Positions 1 through 11,412 are shown, counted from the first letter of the stretch. The stretch: DNA of 64,000 bases from an uncultured Bacteroidota bacterium (GCA_903819975.1 CAIJFI010000006.1:124001-188000), one strand, 5' to 3'. Notes: generated by a model from the letters alone, not told the origin. Program-made: numbers and translations.

Positions 1-1332
1 CATTTCAAAAATTAATTCAACACGTGTAGGTGTTAAATAACTTTGATTAATCAACATGCCACGTTTACCCAGACATAATGTGATAATGTTACCAATATAA
101 TCTGGCGTTGTAATAATTTGTGCTCTAATAAATGGTTCTTCTATGTAATCAACCTTAACTGGATCAGGCATTTCTGCTGGGTTATTTACAATAATCTTTT
201 CTTTCCTTGTTGTATAAGCAATAAAACTAACGTTAGGGACTGTGGTAATAACTGTTTGATTAAACTCACGCTCTAATCGCTCTTGGATAATTTCCATATG
301 CAATAACCCAAGGAATCCACAACGGAATCCAAAACCTAAAGCTTGTGAGGTTTCTAATTCAAAAGTTAAGGAAGCATCATTTAATTGAAGCTTTTCCATA
401 CAATCTCTTAGCTCCTCAAATTCATCTGTGTTAACAGGATAGATCCCCGCAAAAACCATTGGTTTAACTTCCTCAAATCCATTAATCATTTCACCTGGAT
501 TGTTTGCAAGCGTAATGGTATCTCCTACTTTAACTTCTTTTGCATTTTTAATTCCAGTAATAATATAGCCAACATCACCAGCACGCACTTCGGCCTTAGG
601 TGTCATTGCTAATTTCAATACACCAACTTCGTCCGCAATATAATCTCTGCCGGATGCAACAAATTGAATTTTATCATTCTTCTTTAATACACCATTCATG
701 ATTCTGTAGTAAACAATAATACCTCTGAAGCTATTAAATACACTATCAAAAATCAATGCTTGTAATGGAGCTTCAGGATTTCCTACTGGTGCAGGAATAC
801 GCTCACAAACAGCTTGTAAAATTTCTTCAATACCAATTCCCGATCTACCACTTGCCAACAAAATATCTTCTTGTTTACAACCAATTAAATCAATAATTTG
901 ATCGGTTACTTCAGGAATTTTAGCACCGTCCATATCAATTTTATTAATCACTGGAATGATCTCTAAATTGTTATCTAATGCTAAATATAAATTTGAAATA
1001 GTTTGTGCTTGAATACCTTGTGATGCGTCTACTAATAATAATGCACCTTCACATGCAGCCAATGCACGGCTAACTTCATAACTAAAGTCAACGTGACCAG
1101 GAGTATCAATTAAATTTAAAGTATAAGTTTCTCCTTTATGTATGTAATTAATTTGAATCGCATGACTCTTAATGGTAATACCTTTTTCTCTCTCTAAATC
1201 CATATCATCTAATACCTGATTCATCATTTCACGTTCAGTAATAGTCTTAGTATGTTCCAATAAACGGTCTGCCAAGGTACTCTTACCGTGATCGATGTGC
1301 GCGATGATACAAAAATTTCTTATGTTCTTCAT
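1..1332 (-). CDS. lepA: Elongation factor 4 (LepA), C-terminal part runs off the window
   Basis: Reverse-strand translation from 1332 begins [29 protein letters not shown] (GTPase P-loop AHIDHGKST typical of LepA); not in the ORF track because it is truncated by the window start. Confidence 0.93.
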   Translation of the reverse strand, partial: MKNIRNFCIIAHIDHGKSTLADRLLEHTKTITEREMMNQVLDDMDLEREKGITIKSHAIQINYIHKGETYTLNLIDTPGHVDFSYEVSRALAACEGALLLVDASQGIQAQTISNLYLALDNNLEIIPVINKIDMDGAKIPEVTDQIIDLIGCKQEDILLASGRSGIGIEEILQAVCERIPAPVGNPEAPLQALIFDSVFNSFRGIIVYYRIMNGVLKKNDKIQFVASGRDYIADEVGVLKLAMTPKAEVRAGDVGYIITGIKNAKEVKVGDTITLANNPGEMINGFEEVKPMVFAGIYPVNTDEFEELRDCMEKLQLNDASLTFELETSQALGFGFRCGFLGLLHMEIIQERLEREFNQTVITTVPNVSFIAYTTRKEKIIVNNPAEMPDPVKVDYIEEPFIRAQIITTPDYIGNIITLCLGKRGMLINQSYLTPTRVELIFEM

Positions 1333-1356
1333 GTAGTGAAACTAGTCTTTTAAAAT

Positions 1357-2118
1357 CTATTTAAGTGCATTTATAATAGCAGCAAATTCAGTGGCAATCA
1401 AAGAAGCGCCACCTACTAATCCACCATCAACATCTGGTTGTGAAAATATCTCTTTTGCATTAGCGGCTTTCACACTACCACCATATAATATTGAAATTTG
1501 ATCTGCAATTGCTTGGCCATATTTAGCGGCAAATACCGATCTTATGTATGCATGAATTTCTTGCGCTTGATCGCTAGATGCAGTTTTCCCAGTTCCAATT
1601 GCCCAAATTGGTTCGTAGGCAATTACAACTTTAGTAATTTGATCTGCAGATAAATGGAACAATGAATTTTTTAACTGTGCTTCAACAAAACTATTTTGAG
1701 TACCTGCTTCTCTAATTTCTAATGGCTCACCACAACAAAAAACAGGTGTGCTTCCAATAGCTAAAACAGCATCTGTTTTTTCTGCAAGTAAGGCATCTGA
1801 TTCAGCAAAATATTCACGACGCTCTGAGTGACCTAATACAATATGTTTAACACCAATTGAAGCATACATAGGTGCAGATATTTCGCCAGTAAAAGCACCA
1901 TTTGTCTTTTGATGACAGTTTTGAGCTGCCACAAAAACATTTGTTTTACCTGCTAATTTTTGAGTAGCTAAAGGAATATAGATTGCTGGTACTGCGAAAA
2001 TTGCCTCTTGATTTGCTGACAAACTATGATCAGTTGCCAATATTTCATTTAATAAGGCTTCAGCTTCATTTAGATTCAAATTCATCTTCCAGTTAGCAGC
2101 AGCTATTTGCTTTCTCAT
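1357..2118 (-). CDS. tpiA: Triosephosphate isomerase
   Basis: AANWKMN start, AYEPIWAIGTGKTA active-site signature, ILYGGSVKAAN. Confidence 0.97.
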   Translation of the reverse strand: MRKQIAAANWKMNLNLNEAEALLNEILATDHSLSANQEAIFAVPAIYIPLATQKLAGKTNVFVAAQNCHQKTNGAFTGEISAPMYASIGVKHIVLGHSERREYFAESDALLAEKTDAVLAIGSTPVFCCGEPLEIREAGTQNSFVEAQLKNSLFHLSADQITKVVIAYEPIWAIGTGKTASSDQAQEIHAYIRSVFAAKYGQAIADQISILYGGSVKAANAKEIFSQPDVDGGLVGGASLIATEFAAIINALK

Positions 2119-2207
2119 ATTTTAAATATTTATTATATTAAAAGTGGGTATAATTTGCCGTGCGAAGGTAATTAAAAATTAGGTCAAAGATGTTATAAAC
2201 TGGTTTG

Positions 2208-3371
2208 TTAACTAGTAATGTTATGTAGGTGCTTTAAGACTAGTTTTTCTGGTTCAGTAATACTAAATCCTTTGAGTTTTTTCCAGTTGTTAATGTCTTC
2301 AATAACTTTATCAAATTGATATCCTGGCAAGACTCCCCATGTGAAATTTGGAATGTTTTTTGGCAACAATCCATTGCCGAAAATATTAGCACTTACACCA
2401 ATATACGAACCTGTATTAATACTTGATTGAATCGCAAATCTGCTATAATCTCCAACAAGCATACCCATTTTTTGACCTACTGTGTCCCAAATTTGCTTAG
2501 ACTCATTCCACATTTGGATTTTTCCAGCTGTATTTTTGATATTACTATTACAAGTACCCGCCCCCAAATTGCACCAAAAGCCAAGGATACTATCACCCAT
2601 ATAGCCTTCATGACCTTTATTCGAATACCCCATCATGATAGAATTCTTTATTTCACCACCTGCTAAACAATTTGGGCCAATACTAGTGGAACCATAGATA
2701 CTTGTATTCATTTTAACCACCCCTTTTTGACCTAATACGAAAGGGCCTCTTATACTAACACCTTCCATCACAACTGCTTCTTTACCAATATATATAGGGC
2801 CTTCACTTGCATTTAAATTTGAACATAAAATGGAAGCGCCTTCTTCAACAAAAACCTGTTCTGGATTAATAACTCTATTGCTTGCGTCTAAGGGGATACT
2901 TTTTCTATTTACCTTAACCCAGTCAAAATCTCTATTAATAAATTGGGTATGTAAATGTAATATGTGAATAGCATCTTCCACGAATCTAGCTCCAGGGAAA
3001 TCAATTGGGGGATACTCGGCAAGTAAGATTTTGGATAAAGCTCTTTCTTTTGTACATGTGGCAACCCATTTTCCGCTTTCACTCACTAATTTCTCCCCTT
3101 CCTTTAAACCATTTATTTGTAAAATGAGCTCATCTGACGGTATACATGTCACATTGATAAAACATAGTGCTTGATCCGATTGAAATATTTCCTCGTATTT
3201 ATATAAAACCTGTAAATATTTAGCAGTTAATATTCCTGCTTCTTCCTTCAAATATTGCTCCCATCGTTCTTTAAATGTAAATATTCCAACCCTACAATCT
3301 GCCAAAGATCTAGTAAGCGTAAAAGGATAAAATTGTTCTCTATCTGCACTGTCCACTAAAATGTATCTCAT
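2208..3371 (-). CDS. GlmU-like putative sugar nucleotidyltransferase with left-handed beta-helix repeats
   Basis: Hexapeptide-type repeats (GPIYIGKEAVVMEGVSIRGPFVLGQKGVVK), GlmU-like layout. Confidence 0.75.
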   Translation of the reverse strand: MRYILVDSADREQFYPFTLTRSLADCRVGIFTFKERWEQYLKEEAGILTAKYLQVLYKYEEIFQSDQALCFINVTCIPSDELILQINGLKEGEKLVSESGKWVATCTKERALSKILLAEYPPIDFPGARFVEDAIHILHLHTQFINRDFDWVKVNRKSIPLDASNRVINPEQVFVEEGASILCSNLNASEGPIYIGKEAVVMEGVSIRGPFVLGQKGVVKMNTSIYGSTSIGPNCLAGGEIKNSIMMGYSNKGHEGYMGDSILGFWCNLGAGTCNSNIKNTAGKIQMWNESKQIWDTVGQKMGMLVGDYSRFAIQSSINTGSYIGVSANIFGNGLLPKNIPNFTWGVLPGYQFDKVIEDINNWKKLKGFSITEPEKLVLKHLHNITS

Positions 3372-3474
3372 GGTAGAATATTATGAAACAAATTTAACGC
3401 TTATTACAATTACACTAACTCAATTCCTAACAGATGTTTATTAATTGCTTATTTTTGTTTTCTAATACATTTTT

Positions 3475-5106
3475 ATGCAATTCGGATATTTTAACTACCC
3501 AAGTCCAGCGAATGAAGCTGTTTTATCTTATGCCCCAGGATCACCCGAAAAGTTGGCCTTAAAACAGGCATTATCAAGTTTAAAGAAAAAGACATTAGAT
3601 ATACCAATGTATATTAATGGTAAAGCGGTAAGAACCGGAAAAAAAGTAGCTATTCATCCGCCACATGAAATTAAACATACCCTTGGTCATTTTCATATGG
3701 GTACAAAGCAACATGTAGATTTAGCTATAAATGCTGCATTAAAAGTACGTGAAGATTGGGCAAATATGAGTTGGGAAGCAAGAGCACATATCTTTTTAAA
3801 AGCTGCCGATTTATTAGCGACAAAATATCGTTTTGAAATGAATGCCTCAACTATGTTGGGTCAAAGTAAAAATGCCTACCAAGCAGAAATTGATGCTGCT
3901 TGTGAATTAATTGATTTCTTAAGATTTAATGTACATTTTTTAAGTGAAATATATAAGCAACAACCAGTCTCTGCTCCTGGTATTCATAATAGAATGGAAT
4001 GGAGAGGTTTAGAAGGTTTTGTATTAGCAATTACTCCATTCAATTTCACTGCAATTGGTGGAAATTTACCCGCTTCAGCAGCAATGTGTGGTAATGTGGT
4101 AGTTTGGAAACCCGCTAACACGCAAATATATTCTGCTCAATTATTTATGCGCATTTTAAAAGAAGCAGGCTTGCCAGATGGTGTTATTAATATTGTTTAT
4201 GTTGACGGGCCTACCTTAGGGGATACTTGTTTTAAACACCCTCATTTTGCAGGAGTACATTTTACAGGATCCACAGGTGTATTTAATCATATGTGGAAAC
4301 AAATTGGCGAGAATATATCTAACTATAAATCTTATCCAAGAATTGTTGGTGAAACTGGTGGTAAAGACTTTGTTATGGTGCATCCTACTGCCGACATTGA
4401 CACAGTTGTAACTGCGTTAGCAAGAGGAGCTTTTGAATATCAAGGTCAAAAATGTTCTGCCGCTTCAAGAGCTTATTTACCAAGCAATTTAGCACCAGCT
4501 GTTAAAGCAAAATTGGTAAAGGCTATTGAGAGTATGAAGATGGGTTCGGTAGAAGATTTTTCTAATTTTGTAAACGCAGTGATTGACGAAAAGTCTTTTG
4601 ATAATATTTCAAAATATATTAACAAGGCAAAGAAAGATAAGAAAGCAAAGATTTTAGTTGGAGGAAATTTCAGCAAGAAATTAGGTTACTTTATTGAGCC
4701 AACGGTAATTGAAACTTCTGATCCAAAATACCTTACAATGTGTGAGGAAATCTTTGGACCAGTGTTGACTATTTACACTTATCCTGCAGCTAAGTTTGAG
4801 AAAACTTTGGAGATATTAAATACAACTTCTAAATATGCTTTAACAGGATCTATTATTTCTCAGGATAGAGCATCTATTGAATTAGCAACAAATAAATTGC
4901 GTCATGCAGCTGGTAACTTTTATATAAATGACAAACCAACAGGTGCTGTTGTAGGTCAACAACCATTTGGAGGTGCAAGGGCTTCTGGAACTAATGACAA
5001 GGCCGGAAGTATGCTAAATTTATACCGTTGGTTAAGCGCAAGAACCATAAAGGAGACATTTAACCCTCCAACTGACTATAAATACCCATTTTTAAACGAA
5101 GCATAA
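3475..5106 (+). CDS. pruA: L-glutamate gamma-semialdehyde dehydrogenase (1-pyrroline-5-carboxylate dehydrogenase)
   Basis: Aldehyde dehydrogenase motifs GETGGKDFVMVHPTAD, FEYQGQKCSAASRAY. Confidence 0.93.
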   Translation: MQFGYFNYPSPANEAVLSYAPGSPEKLALKQALSSLKKKTLDIPMYINGKAVRTGKKVAIHPPHEIKHTLGHFHMGTKQHVDLAINAALKVREDWANMSWEARAHIFLKAADLLATKYRFEMNASTMLGQSKNAYQAEIDAACELIDFLRFNVHFLSEIYKQQPVSAPGIHNRMEWRGLEGFVLAITPFNFTAIGGNLPASAAMCGNVVVWKPANTQIYSAQLFMRILKEAGLPDGVINIVYVDGPTLGDTCFKHPHFAGVHFTGSTGVFNHMWKQIGENISNYKSYPRIVGETGGKDFVMVHPTADIDTVVTALARGAFEYQGQKCSAASRAYLPSNLAPAVKAKLVKAIESMKMGSVEDFSNFVNAVIDEKSFDNISKYINKAKKDKKAKILVGGNFSKKLGYFIEPTVIETSDPKYLTMCEEIFGPVLTIYTYPAAKFEKTLEILNTTSKYALTGSIISQDRASIELATNKLRHAAGNFYINDKPTGAVVGQQPFGGARASGTNDKAGSMLNLYRWLSARTIKETFNPPTDYKYPFLNEA

Positions 5107-5167
5107 GGCTGTTTTTGCACGGTTTTAATACGAAAACAGTATATTTGCTCCTCAAAATTAAAGGACT

Positions 5168-6163
5168 GTGGCCCAAAATTTTTCAAAAGAAACTTACCTG
5201 TATTGGTACGAATTGATGCAATTGATACGTCAATTTGAATCCAAATCAGAAGAAATGTATAAAATGGCTGGTAAAATCAGAGGATTTTTCCACGTGTACA
5301 ATGGCCAAGAAGCTATTGCCGCGGGTTGTATGACCGCTACAAATCATGAAGATCCATTTATAACTGGTTATCGTGATCACGGTTTAGCTTTAGCAAAAGG
5401 AATGACTCCTAATGCTGCAATGGCTGAATTATATGGTAAAGCAACTGGATGCTCAAAAGGAAAAGGTGGAAGTATGCATTTGTTTGACAAGGCAAACTAC
5501 TTTTTTGGTGGTCATGGAATTGTAGGTGCTCAAATTGGTACTGGTGCCGGTTTAGCATTTGCTGAAAAATACAGAGACTCTAAGAATGTTGTCTTATGCT
5601 TTTTTGGAGATGGTGCAGCCCGTCAGGGTATGTTACATGAAGTATTTAACCTAGCTATGTTATGGAAATTACCTGTTGTATTTATCTGTGAAAACAATAA
5701 CTACGCAATGGGTACTTCAATCGAAAGAACAAGTAACGTAATTGATATTTATAAATTAGCAGATGCCTATGAAATGCCAGCCGATAAAGTGGATGGTATG
5801 ACTTCTGAATTAGTGCATGAAGCGGTAGCGAGAGCTGTAAAGCGTGCACGTGAAGGTGATGGTCCTACCCTGTTAGAAATGAAAACATATCGTTACAAAG
5901 GACACTCTGTTTCTGATCCTCAAAAATACAGAACCAAAGACGAGGTAGAAGAATACAAAAATCAAGATCCTATTACTAAGGTAGCTAACACTATTTTAGC
6001 TAATAAATACGCTACTGAAGCAGAATTAAAAGCAATTGATGCTAAGATTGAAGCCATTGTAGAGGGATCGGTTAAATTTGCAGAAGAAAGCCCATGGCCA
6101 GATGATAGCGAAGTATTGAAAGATGTTTACATGGATCAAGCTTATCCGTTTATCGTAGATTAA
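5168..6163 (+). CDS. pdhA: Pyruvate dehydrogenase E1 component subunit alpha (GTG start)
   Basis: TPP-binding GDGAARQGMLHEVFNLAMLWKLPVVFICENNNYAMGT; RYKGHSVSDPQKYRTK. Confidence 0.95.
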   Translation: MAQNFSKETYLYWYELMQLIRQFESKSEEMYKMAGKIRGFFHVYNGQEAIAAGCMTATNHEDPFITGYRDHGLALAKGMTPNAAMAELYGKATGCSKGKGGSMHLFDKANYFFGGHGIVGAQIGTGAGLAFAEKYRDSKNVVLCFFGDGAARQGMLHEVFNLAMLWKLPVVFICENNNYAMGTSIERTSNVIDIYKLADAYEMPADKVDGMTSELVHEAVARAVKRAREGDGPTLLEMKTYRYKGHSVSDPQKYRTKDEVEEYKNQDPITKVANTILANKYATEAELKAIDAKIEAIVEGSVKFAEESPWPDDSEVLKDVYMDQAYPFIVD

Positions 6164-6198
6164 AAAAATAATTAACACAGAACTTATAACATAATAAC

Positions 6199-6855
6199 AT
6201 GAGTGATTTACACCAACAAGAAAAACATCCATTTTTAGATTTCGTAAAAAACAACAAACAAAAATTAGTAGGCTTACTAGTTGTTATTGTAGTTGTATTA
6301 GCTGCTTTTTTTGGCTATACCGAATTATATCAAAAACCTCGTGAAGCAAAAGCTGCTGATGCTATCTTCACTGCCGAAAAATACTTTGCTCAAGATTCAT
6401 CTAATTTAGTATTAAACGGTGATGGCACTAATAAAGGAGTATTGTTTGTAATTAAAGAATTTAGCGGTACTAAAGCCGCTAACCTTGCAAAATATTATGC
6501 AGGTATTAGTTATTTTAGAACTGGAGATTTTAATAAATCAATTGAGTATTTAAAAGATTTTTCAACAGATGCTAAGCAAGTTCAAGCAATTGCTTATGGT
6601 ACAACTGGTGATGCATATTCTGAATTAAAAAAGAACGAGGAAGCAATTGAATCATATAAAAAAGCAGGTACTTATTTCCCAGAGGATGAAGGTATTTCTT
6701 CTGAATATTTATTCCGCGCAGCTTCTTTATTAGAAACTACAGGTAAAACTGACGACGCTATTGCTATCTACAAAGATATCAAAGCTAAATACCCTAAATC
6801 TGAAAAAGGATTCACAGCTGACAAATATATCTATAGATTGAAAGTTCAGCCTTAA
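6199..6855 (+). CDS. Membrane-anchored tetratricopeptide repeat protein
   Basis: N-terminal TM segment (LVGLLVVIVVVLAAFFGY) followed by TPR-like repeats. Confidence 0.75.
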   Translation: MSDLHQQEKHPFLDFVKNNKQKLVGLLVVIVVVLAAFFGYTELYQKPREAKAADAIFTAEKYFAQDSSNLVLNGDGTNKGVLFVIKEFSGTKAANLAKYYAGISYFRTGDFNKSIEYLKDFSTDAKQVQAIAYGTTGDAYSELKKNEEAIESYKKAGTYFPEDEGISSEYLFRAASLLETTGKTDDAIAIYKDIKAKYPKSEKGFTADKYIYRLKVQP

Positions 6856-6875
6856 TCGGTTTCGCAACCATATTT

Positions 6876-6912
6876 AAAAGCATTCTCCACATATTGTTGA
6901 GAATGCTTTTTT
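6876..6912 (+). terminator. Rho-independent terminator
   Basis: AAAAGCATTCTC / GAGAATGCTTTT 12-bp inverted repeat followed by T run. Confidence 0.8.
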
Positions 6913-6952
6913 GTTTCTGCTTGTTATTTATATACAATTCGTATTTTTGGTT

Positions 6953-7672
6953 ATGACCGTTCAACTATTTGTACCCTGCTTTATTGACCAACTGTATCCA
7001 CAGGTAGCTTTTAACACAATCAAAGTATTAGAAAAAGCCGGATGTATTGTAAAATATAACGAACAACAAACCTGTTGTGGACAACCTGCATTCAATGCCG
7101 GTTTTTGGGGCGAATCCAAAGACGTATGCACTAAGTTTGTTCAAGATTTTGATGGAGCAGATTATATAGTAAGTCCGAGTGCAAGTTGTACTGGATTTGT
7201 AAGAAATAATTTTGGTAAAATATTTGAAAATAATGCTTTTCAAAGCCCAGCAAAAAAAGTAACCAACCAAATGTTTGAACTCTCCGAGTTCTTGGTAAAA
7301 ATTTTAAATGTCACCAATTTGGGTGCTCAATTTAATGGCAAAGTAACTTATCATGATAGTTGTGCTGGCTTAAGAGAATGTAAAATTAAAGAGGAGCCAA
7401 GAACTTTATTAAATGCAGTGGAAGGTCTTGAATTAGTGGAAATGCTAAACACGGATGCTTGTTGTGGTTTTGGAGGAAGCTTTGCTGTTAAATATGATAC
7501 CATTAGTGTTGCAATGGCAGATCAAAAAATTGACAATGCAATTGCGACAGACGCCGAATATATTGTTAGTACCGATATGAGTTGTTTAATGCATTTAGAC
7601 GGTCGCATAAATTTTAATGGTCAATCTATAAAAGTTATACATTTAGCCGATGTATTGGCTAGCGGATACTAG
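6953..7672 (+). CDS. (Fe-S)-binding cysteine-rich domain protein, LutA/GlpC-like
   Basis: Two CCG-type motifs (TCCGQPAFNAGF; ACCGFGGSFAVKY); probable start at 6953 (MTVQLFVPCFIDQLYP) rather than 6911. Confidence 0.85.
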   Translation: MTVQLFVPCFIDQLYPQVAFNTIKVLEKAGCIVKYNEQQTCCGQPAFNAGFWGESKDVCTKFVQDFDGADYIVSPSASCTGFVRNNFGKIFENNAFQSPAKKVTNQMFELSEFLVKILNVTNLGAQFNGKVTYHDSCAGLRECKIKEEPRTLLNAVEGLELVEMLNTDACCGFGGSFAVKYDTISVAMADQKIDNAIATDAEYIVSTDMSCLMHLDGRINFNGQSIKVIHLADVLASGY

Positions 7673-7721
7673 CGTAACTTAAATTTCACAATACTTTATT
7701 TCGTTTATAAAAAAGATCAAC

Positions 7722-8132
7722 ATGGCATATTGGCTAATCAAATCTGAACCATTTAAATATTCTTGGGATCAATTTGTAAAGGATAAAAAAACATTTTGGG
7801 ATGGTGTAAGAAATTATGGTGCACGTAATAACTTACGTTCCATGAAAAAAGGTGACCTCGCTTTTTGGTACCATAGTAATGAAGGAATGGAAATTGTAGG
7901 AATTGCCAAGGTAGTTAAAGAATCATATCAAGATCCTACCACCGAAGAAACTGCATGGTTGGCGGTGGACTTTGCGCCACATAAAAAACTAAAACATCCA
8001 GTAAAATTAGCCGATGTAAAAGCTAATACAAACTTAGCAAATATGGCATTGGTAAGACAAGGACGCTTATCTGTACAGCCTGTTACAGATGCTGAATTTG
8101 AAGAAGTTATGAAAATGAGTCAAGGGTTATAA
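7722..8132 (+). CDS. EVE domain-containing protein
   Basis: MAYWLIKSEPFKYSWD...WDGVRNYGARNNLRSMKKGDLAFWYHSN, EVE family hallmark. Confidence 0.9.
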   Translation: MAYWLIKSEPFKYSWDQFVKDKKTFWDGVRNYGARNNLRSMKKGDLAFWYHSNEGMEIVGIAKVVKESYQDPTTEETAWLAVDFAPHKKLKHPVKLADVKANTNLANMALVRQGRLSVQPVTDAEFEEVMKMSQGL

Positions 8133-8157
8133 TACTATAAATAGCTCAAGTTTTTTT

Positions 8158-9390
8158 CTACTTAAAGAAAATATATCCAATTACAATTGCGATAATGACT
8201 CCTAGTAAATCTGCTAATAAACCAGCCCATACTGCATATCTCACTTTTTTAATACCAACACTTCCAAAGTACAAAGCAATGATATAAAATGTAGTATCAG
8301 CAGATCCTTGGAATATTGACGATAATTTTCCTAAGAATGAATCAGGGCCACTAGTTTTAAATATATCTAACATTAGGCCTCTAGCCCCACTCCCACTTAA
8401 TGGTCTCATAATAGCTACAGGTAATGCTCCCACAAAATCGGTATTAATACCAGTTAATTGAATTAAATAAGTAAGCCCATGAACCACAAAATCCATGGCT
8501 CCACTATCTCTAAAAACTCTAATTGCAACAAGCATTGCAACCAAGTATGGAATAACTTTAATTATAACATCAAAACCATTTTTAGCCCCTTCTATAAAAG
8601 CATCAAATACAGCCACTTTTTTGTAAGCACCTCCAACAATAATTGTGATGATGATTGTCAATAAAATACTAGAACCAGCAACCTTGGAAAATATTTCTTT
8701 GTTTTGAGGGCTTAGGCTATTCACTCCAAATAATATCAAACACATAAATATAAATAAACCAGAAAGCCAGCCTATCAATACTTTATCCCATTTTATTTTT
8801 TGATAAAACCCAACCATTATAATACTTGCTAAGGTAGTTCCAATAGTGGCTAAAACACAAGGAATAAATATACTTGCAGCATCTTGTGATCCGGCAGCTA
8901 ATCGGTAAGAAATAATACTTAATGGAATTATGGTTAAGCCACTAGTGTGTAAAACCAGAAACATAATTTGAGCATTAGTAGCCTTCTCCTTCTCGGGATT
9001 TAAACCTTGCAAACTTTCCATAGCTTTTAAGGCAAAAGGAGTAGCTGCATTATCTAATCCCAACATATTAGCACTGAAATTCATCACCATATGACCCATA
9101 GCAGGATGATTGTCTGGTACTTCTGGGAACAATCTGCTTAAGAATGGATTCATAAGTCTTGACAATTTCTGGATCGCACCTGCTTTTTCAGCAATATTCA
9201 TAAGGCCTAAAAAGAATACCATGGTACCTGCCAAAGGGAAAGCAACGTCCATAACCGATGACTTAGCAGAATCAAAAATCCCATCAGCTAATAGTTTAAA
9301 TATCTCGGTATCACCAAAAAAGACCAATTTAACAAGTGCAATAATAAATGCAATCACAAAAAAGGCCATCCAGATAATATTCATTGCCAT
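8158..9390 (-). CDS. Nucleoside recognition (Gate) domain membrane protein, SpmA-SpmB-like fusion
   Basis: Multi-TM protein with MNFSANMLGLDNAATPFALKAM (SpmA-like) and GSADTTFYIIALYFGSVGIKK (SpmB-like). Confidence 0.85.
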   Translation of the reverse strand: MAMNIIWMAFFVIAFIIALVKLVFFGDTEIFKLLADGIFDSAKSSVMDVAFPLAGTMVFFLGLMNIAEKAGAIQKLSRLMNPFLSRLFPEVPDNHPAMGHMVMNFSANMLGLDNAATPFALKAMESLQGLNPEKEKATNAQIMFLVLHTSGLTIIPLSIISYRLAAGSQDAASIFIPCVLATIGTTLASIIMVGFYQKIKWDKVLIGWLSGLFIFMCLILFGVNSLSPQNKEIFSKVAGSSILLTIIITIIVGGAYKKVAVFDAFIEGAKNGFDVIIKVIPYLVAMLVAIRVFRDSGAMDFVVHGLTYLIQLTGINTDFVGALPVAIMRPLSGSGARGLMLDIFKTSGPDSFLGKLSSIFQGSADTTFYIIALYFGSVGIKKVRYAVWAGLLADLLGVIIAIVIGYIFFK

Positions 9391-9470
9391 AGTTCCAATT
9401 GTTTATGGTACTAATATAGCCCATTTTGCGAATAGAATTGTATTTTTGCGGCACTTAAAAAGAAACAGAC

Positions 9471-10568
9471 ATGGCATTACAAGCAGGCATCGTGGGATTA
9501 CCAAATGTTGGAAAATCAACTTTATTTAACGCAGTAAGTAATAGTGCAAAAGCACAAGCTAGTAACTATCGTTTTTGTACAATAGAACCTAATGTGGGAT
9601 TAGTAGATGTACCTGATCATAGAATGCAACAATTAGCTGATTTAATTTTACCGCAAAGAATTGTTCCTACTCAATTAGAAATTGTAGATATTGCAGGGTT
9701 GGTTAAAGGTGCAAGTAAAGGAGAAGGTTTAGGCAATAAGTTCCTTGCTAATATTCGTGAAGTAAGTGCAATTATACATGTAATTAGATGTTTTGAAGAC
9801 GAAAATGTACTAAGAGAGGAAGGTGCTATTAATCCAATTGCAGATAAAGAAATTATTGAAACCGAATTGCAGTTAAAGGATTTGGATAGTGTTGAAAAGA
9901 AAATGCAGCGTTCAGAGAAAATGGCAAAAACGGATCCTAAAGCAAAAGTGGAATTAGAAGTACTTAAACAATGTAAAGCACATTTAGAACAAGGTAAAAG
10001 TATTCGTTCATTAGGTTTATCAAAGGAAGAAAGTGCTGCCATTGCAGATATATTCTTATTAACTGAAAAACCAGTAATGTATGTAGCCAATGTAGACGAA
10101 AAGTCTATGCATACTGGTAACCAATATTCTGAGAAATTAGTGGCAATGGCTAAGGAAGAAGGTGCTCAGGTTATTGTAATGTGTAATAATATCGAAGCAC
10201 AAATTACTGAGTTGGAAGATCCAGATGATAAAGCATTATTTATGGACGAGTATCAAATGAAAGAGCCTGCATTAAACAGATTAATCCAATCTGCCTATAA
10301 ATTACTAAGTCTTGAAACCTATTTCACTGCAGGTGTTCAAGAAGTAAGAGCTTGGACTATTGGTAATGGCTGGAAAGCACCTCAAGCAGCAAGTGTTATC
10401 CATACTGATTTTGAAAAAGGTTTCATTAAAGCAGAAGTAATTGCATTTGAAGATTTTATCAAATATAAAAGCGAAGCGGCTTGTAGAGAAAATGGTAAAT
10501 TAAGAATTGAAGGAAAGGAATATATTGTAAAGGATGGCGACGTAATGCACTTTAGATTTAATGTATAA
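9471..10568 (+). CDS. ychF: Redox-regulated ATPase YchF
   Basis: GIVGLPNVGKSTLFNAVS, DIAGLVKGASKGEGLGNKFLANIREV. Confidence 0.97.
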   Translation: MALQAGIVGLPNVGKSTLFNAVSNSAKAQASNYRFCTIEPNVGLVDVPDHRMQQLADLILPQRIVPTQLEIVDIAGLVKGASKGEGLGNKFLANIREVSAIIHVIRCFEDENVLREEGAINPIADKEIIETELQLKDLDSVEKKMQRSEKMAKTDPKAKVELEVLKQCKAHLEQGKSIRSLGLSKEESAAIADIFLLTEKPVMYVANVDEKSMHTGNQYSEKLVAMAKEEGAQVIVMCNNIEAQITELEDPDDKALFMDEYQMKEPALNRLIQSAYKLLSLETYFTAGVQEVRAWTIGNGWKAPQAASVIHTDFEKGFIKAEVIAFEDFIKYKSEAACRENGKLRIEGKEYIVKDGDVMHFRFNV

Positions 10569-10584
10569 ACCAGTTGAGATGTCA

Positions 10585-11403
10585 ATGAAAACATTGTTCC
10601 TTATAGCTAGTACAAGCATTTTAATTACTGCTTGTAATTTAGGCAGTAATTCAACTCCTACAGAAAATACAACGGATGTAAATGCAATTGCTGCACCAGC
10701 AAGTCTAACTTTTGAAGTAGTAAAAGTACATGCACACGACACAACAGCATACACCGAAGGACTAGAATGGAATGGGAATGTTTTAATAGAGAGTTCTGGA
10801 AATTACAATCAAAGTAAAATACGTTTACTAGATAGCAATTTAAAAGATATAGTTAAGCCCGTTAAATTAGGTGCCGAATATTTTGGAGAAGGTACTACCC
10901 TTTTTAATGGAAAAATTTATCAACTAACTTGGAAAGAACATAAAGTGTTTGTTTATGATGCTAAAACACTTAAAAAAATAAACGAATTGTCTTGGCCATA
11001 CGAGGGTTGGGGTATGACTCATAATGACACAGCAATCATTATCAATACAGGTGGAAGTAATATTTACTTTGTAGATCCTAATACATTTAATGTAACTAAA
11101 ACATTAGGCGTATTTAATAACTATGGTTACGTTTCAAATATTAATGAGTTAGAATATGTAGATGGCAAACTTTATGGTAATATCTATATGACAGATAATA
11201 TTATTCAAATAGATCCAATTTCGGGTCGTGTAATTGCAATTGCAGATATGTCCAACTTACTAGCCATAGTAGGAGTTAAAAATGATCCGAGGGTTAAAGA
11301 TCCTGGTAATGTACTTAATGGAATAGCATACCACAAAAACAAAGGAACCTTTTTTGTTACAGGAAAGGATTGGCCAGTAATGGTTGAATTAAGGTTTAAG
11401 TAA
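10585..11403 (+). CDS. Glutaminyl-peptide cyclotransferase-like lipoprotein
   Basis: Lipobox-like N-terminus (MKTLFLIASTSILITACN), TAYTEGLEWNGN...WEGWGMTHNDTAIIINTG-like pattern of glutamine cyclotransferases; probable start 10585. Confidence 0.85.
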   Translation: MKTLFLIASTSILITACNLGSNSTPTENTTDVNAIAAPASLTFEVVKVHAHDTTAYTEGLEWNGNVLIESSGNYNQSKIRLLDSNLKDIVKPVKLGAEYFGEGTTLFNGKIYQLTWKEHKVFVYDAKTLKKINELSWPYEGWGMTHNDTAIIINTGGSNIYFVDPNTFNVTKTLGVFNNYGYVSNINELEYVDGKLYGNIYMTDNIIQIDPISGRVIAIADMSNLLAIVGVKNDPRVKDPGNVLNGIAYHKNKGTFFVTGKDWPVMVELRFK

Positions 11404-11412
11404 TACTAATAA

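Noticed and set aside
9110-9529. 139-aa plus-strand ORF overlapping the SpmA/B-like gene and the ychF start
   Set aside because: Antisense to a well-supported membrane protein and out of frame with ychF
9671-10090. 139-aa minus-strand ORF inside ychF
   Set aside because: Antisense shadow of a strongly conserved gene
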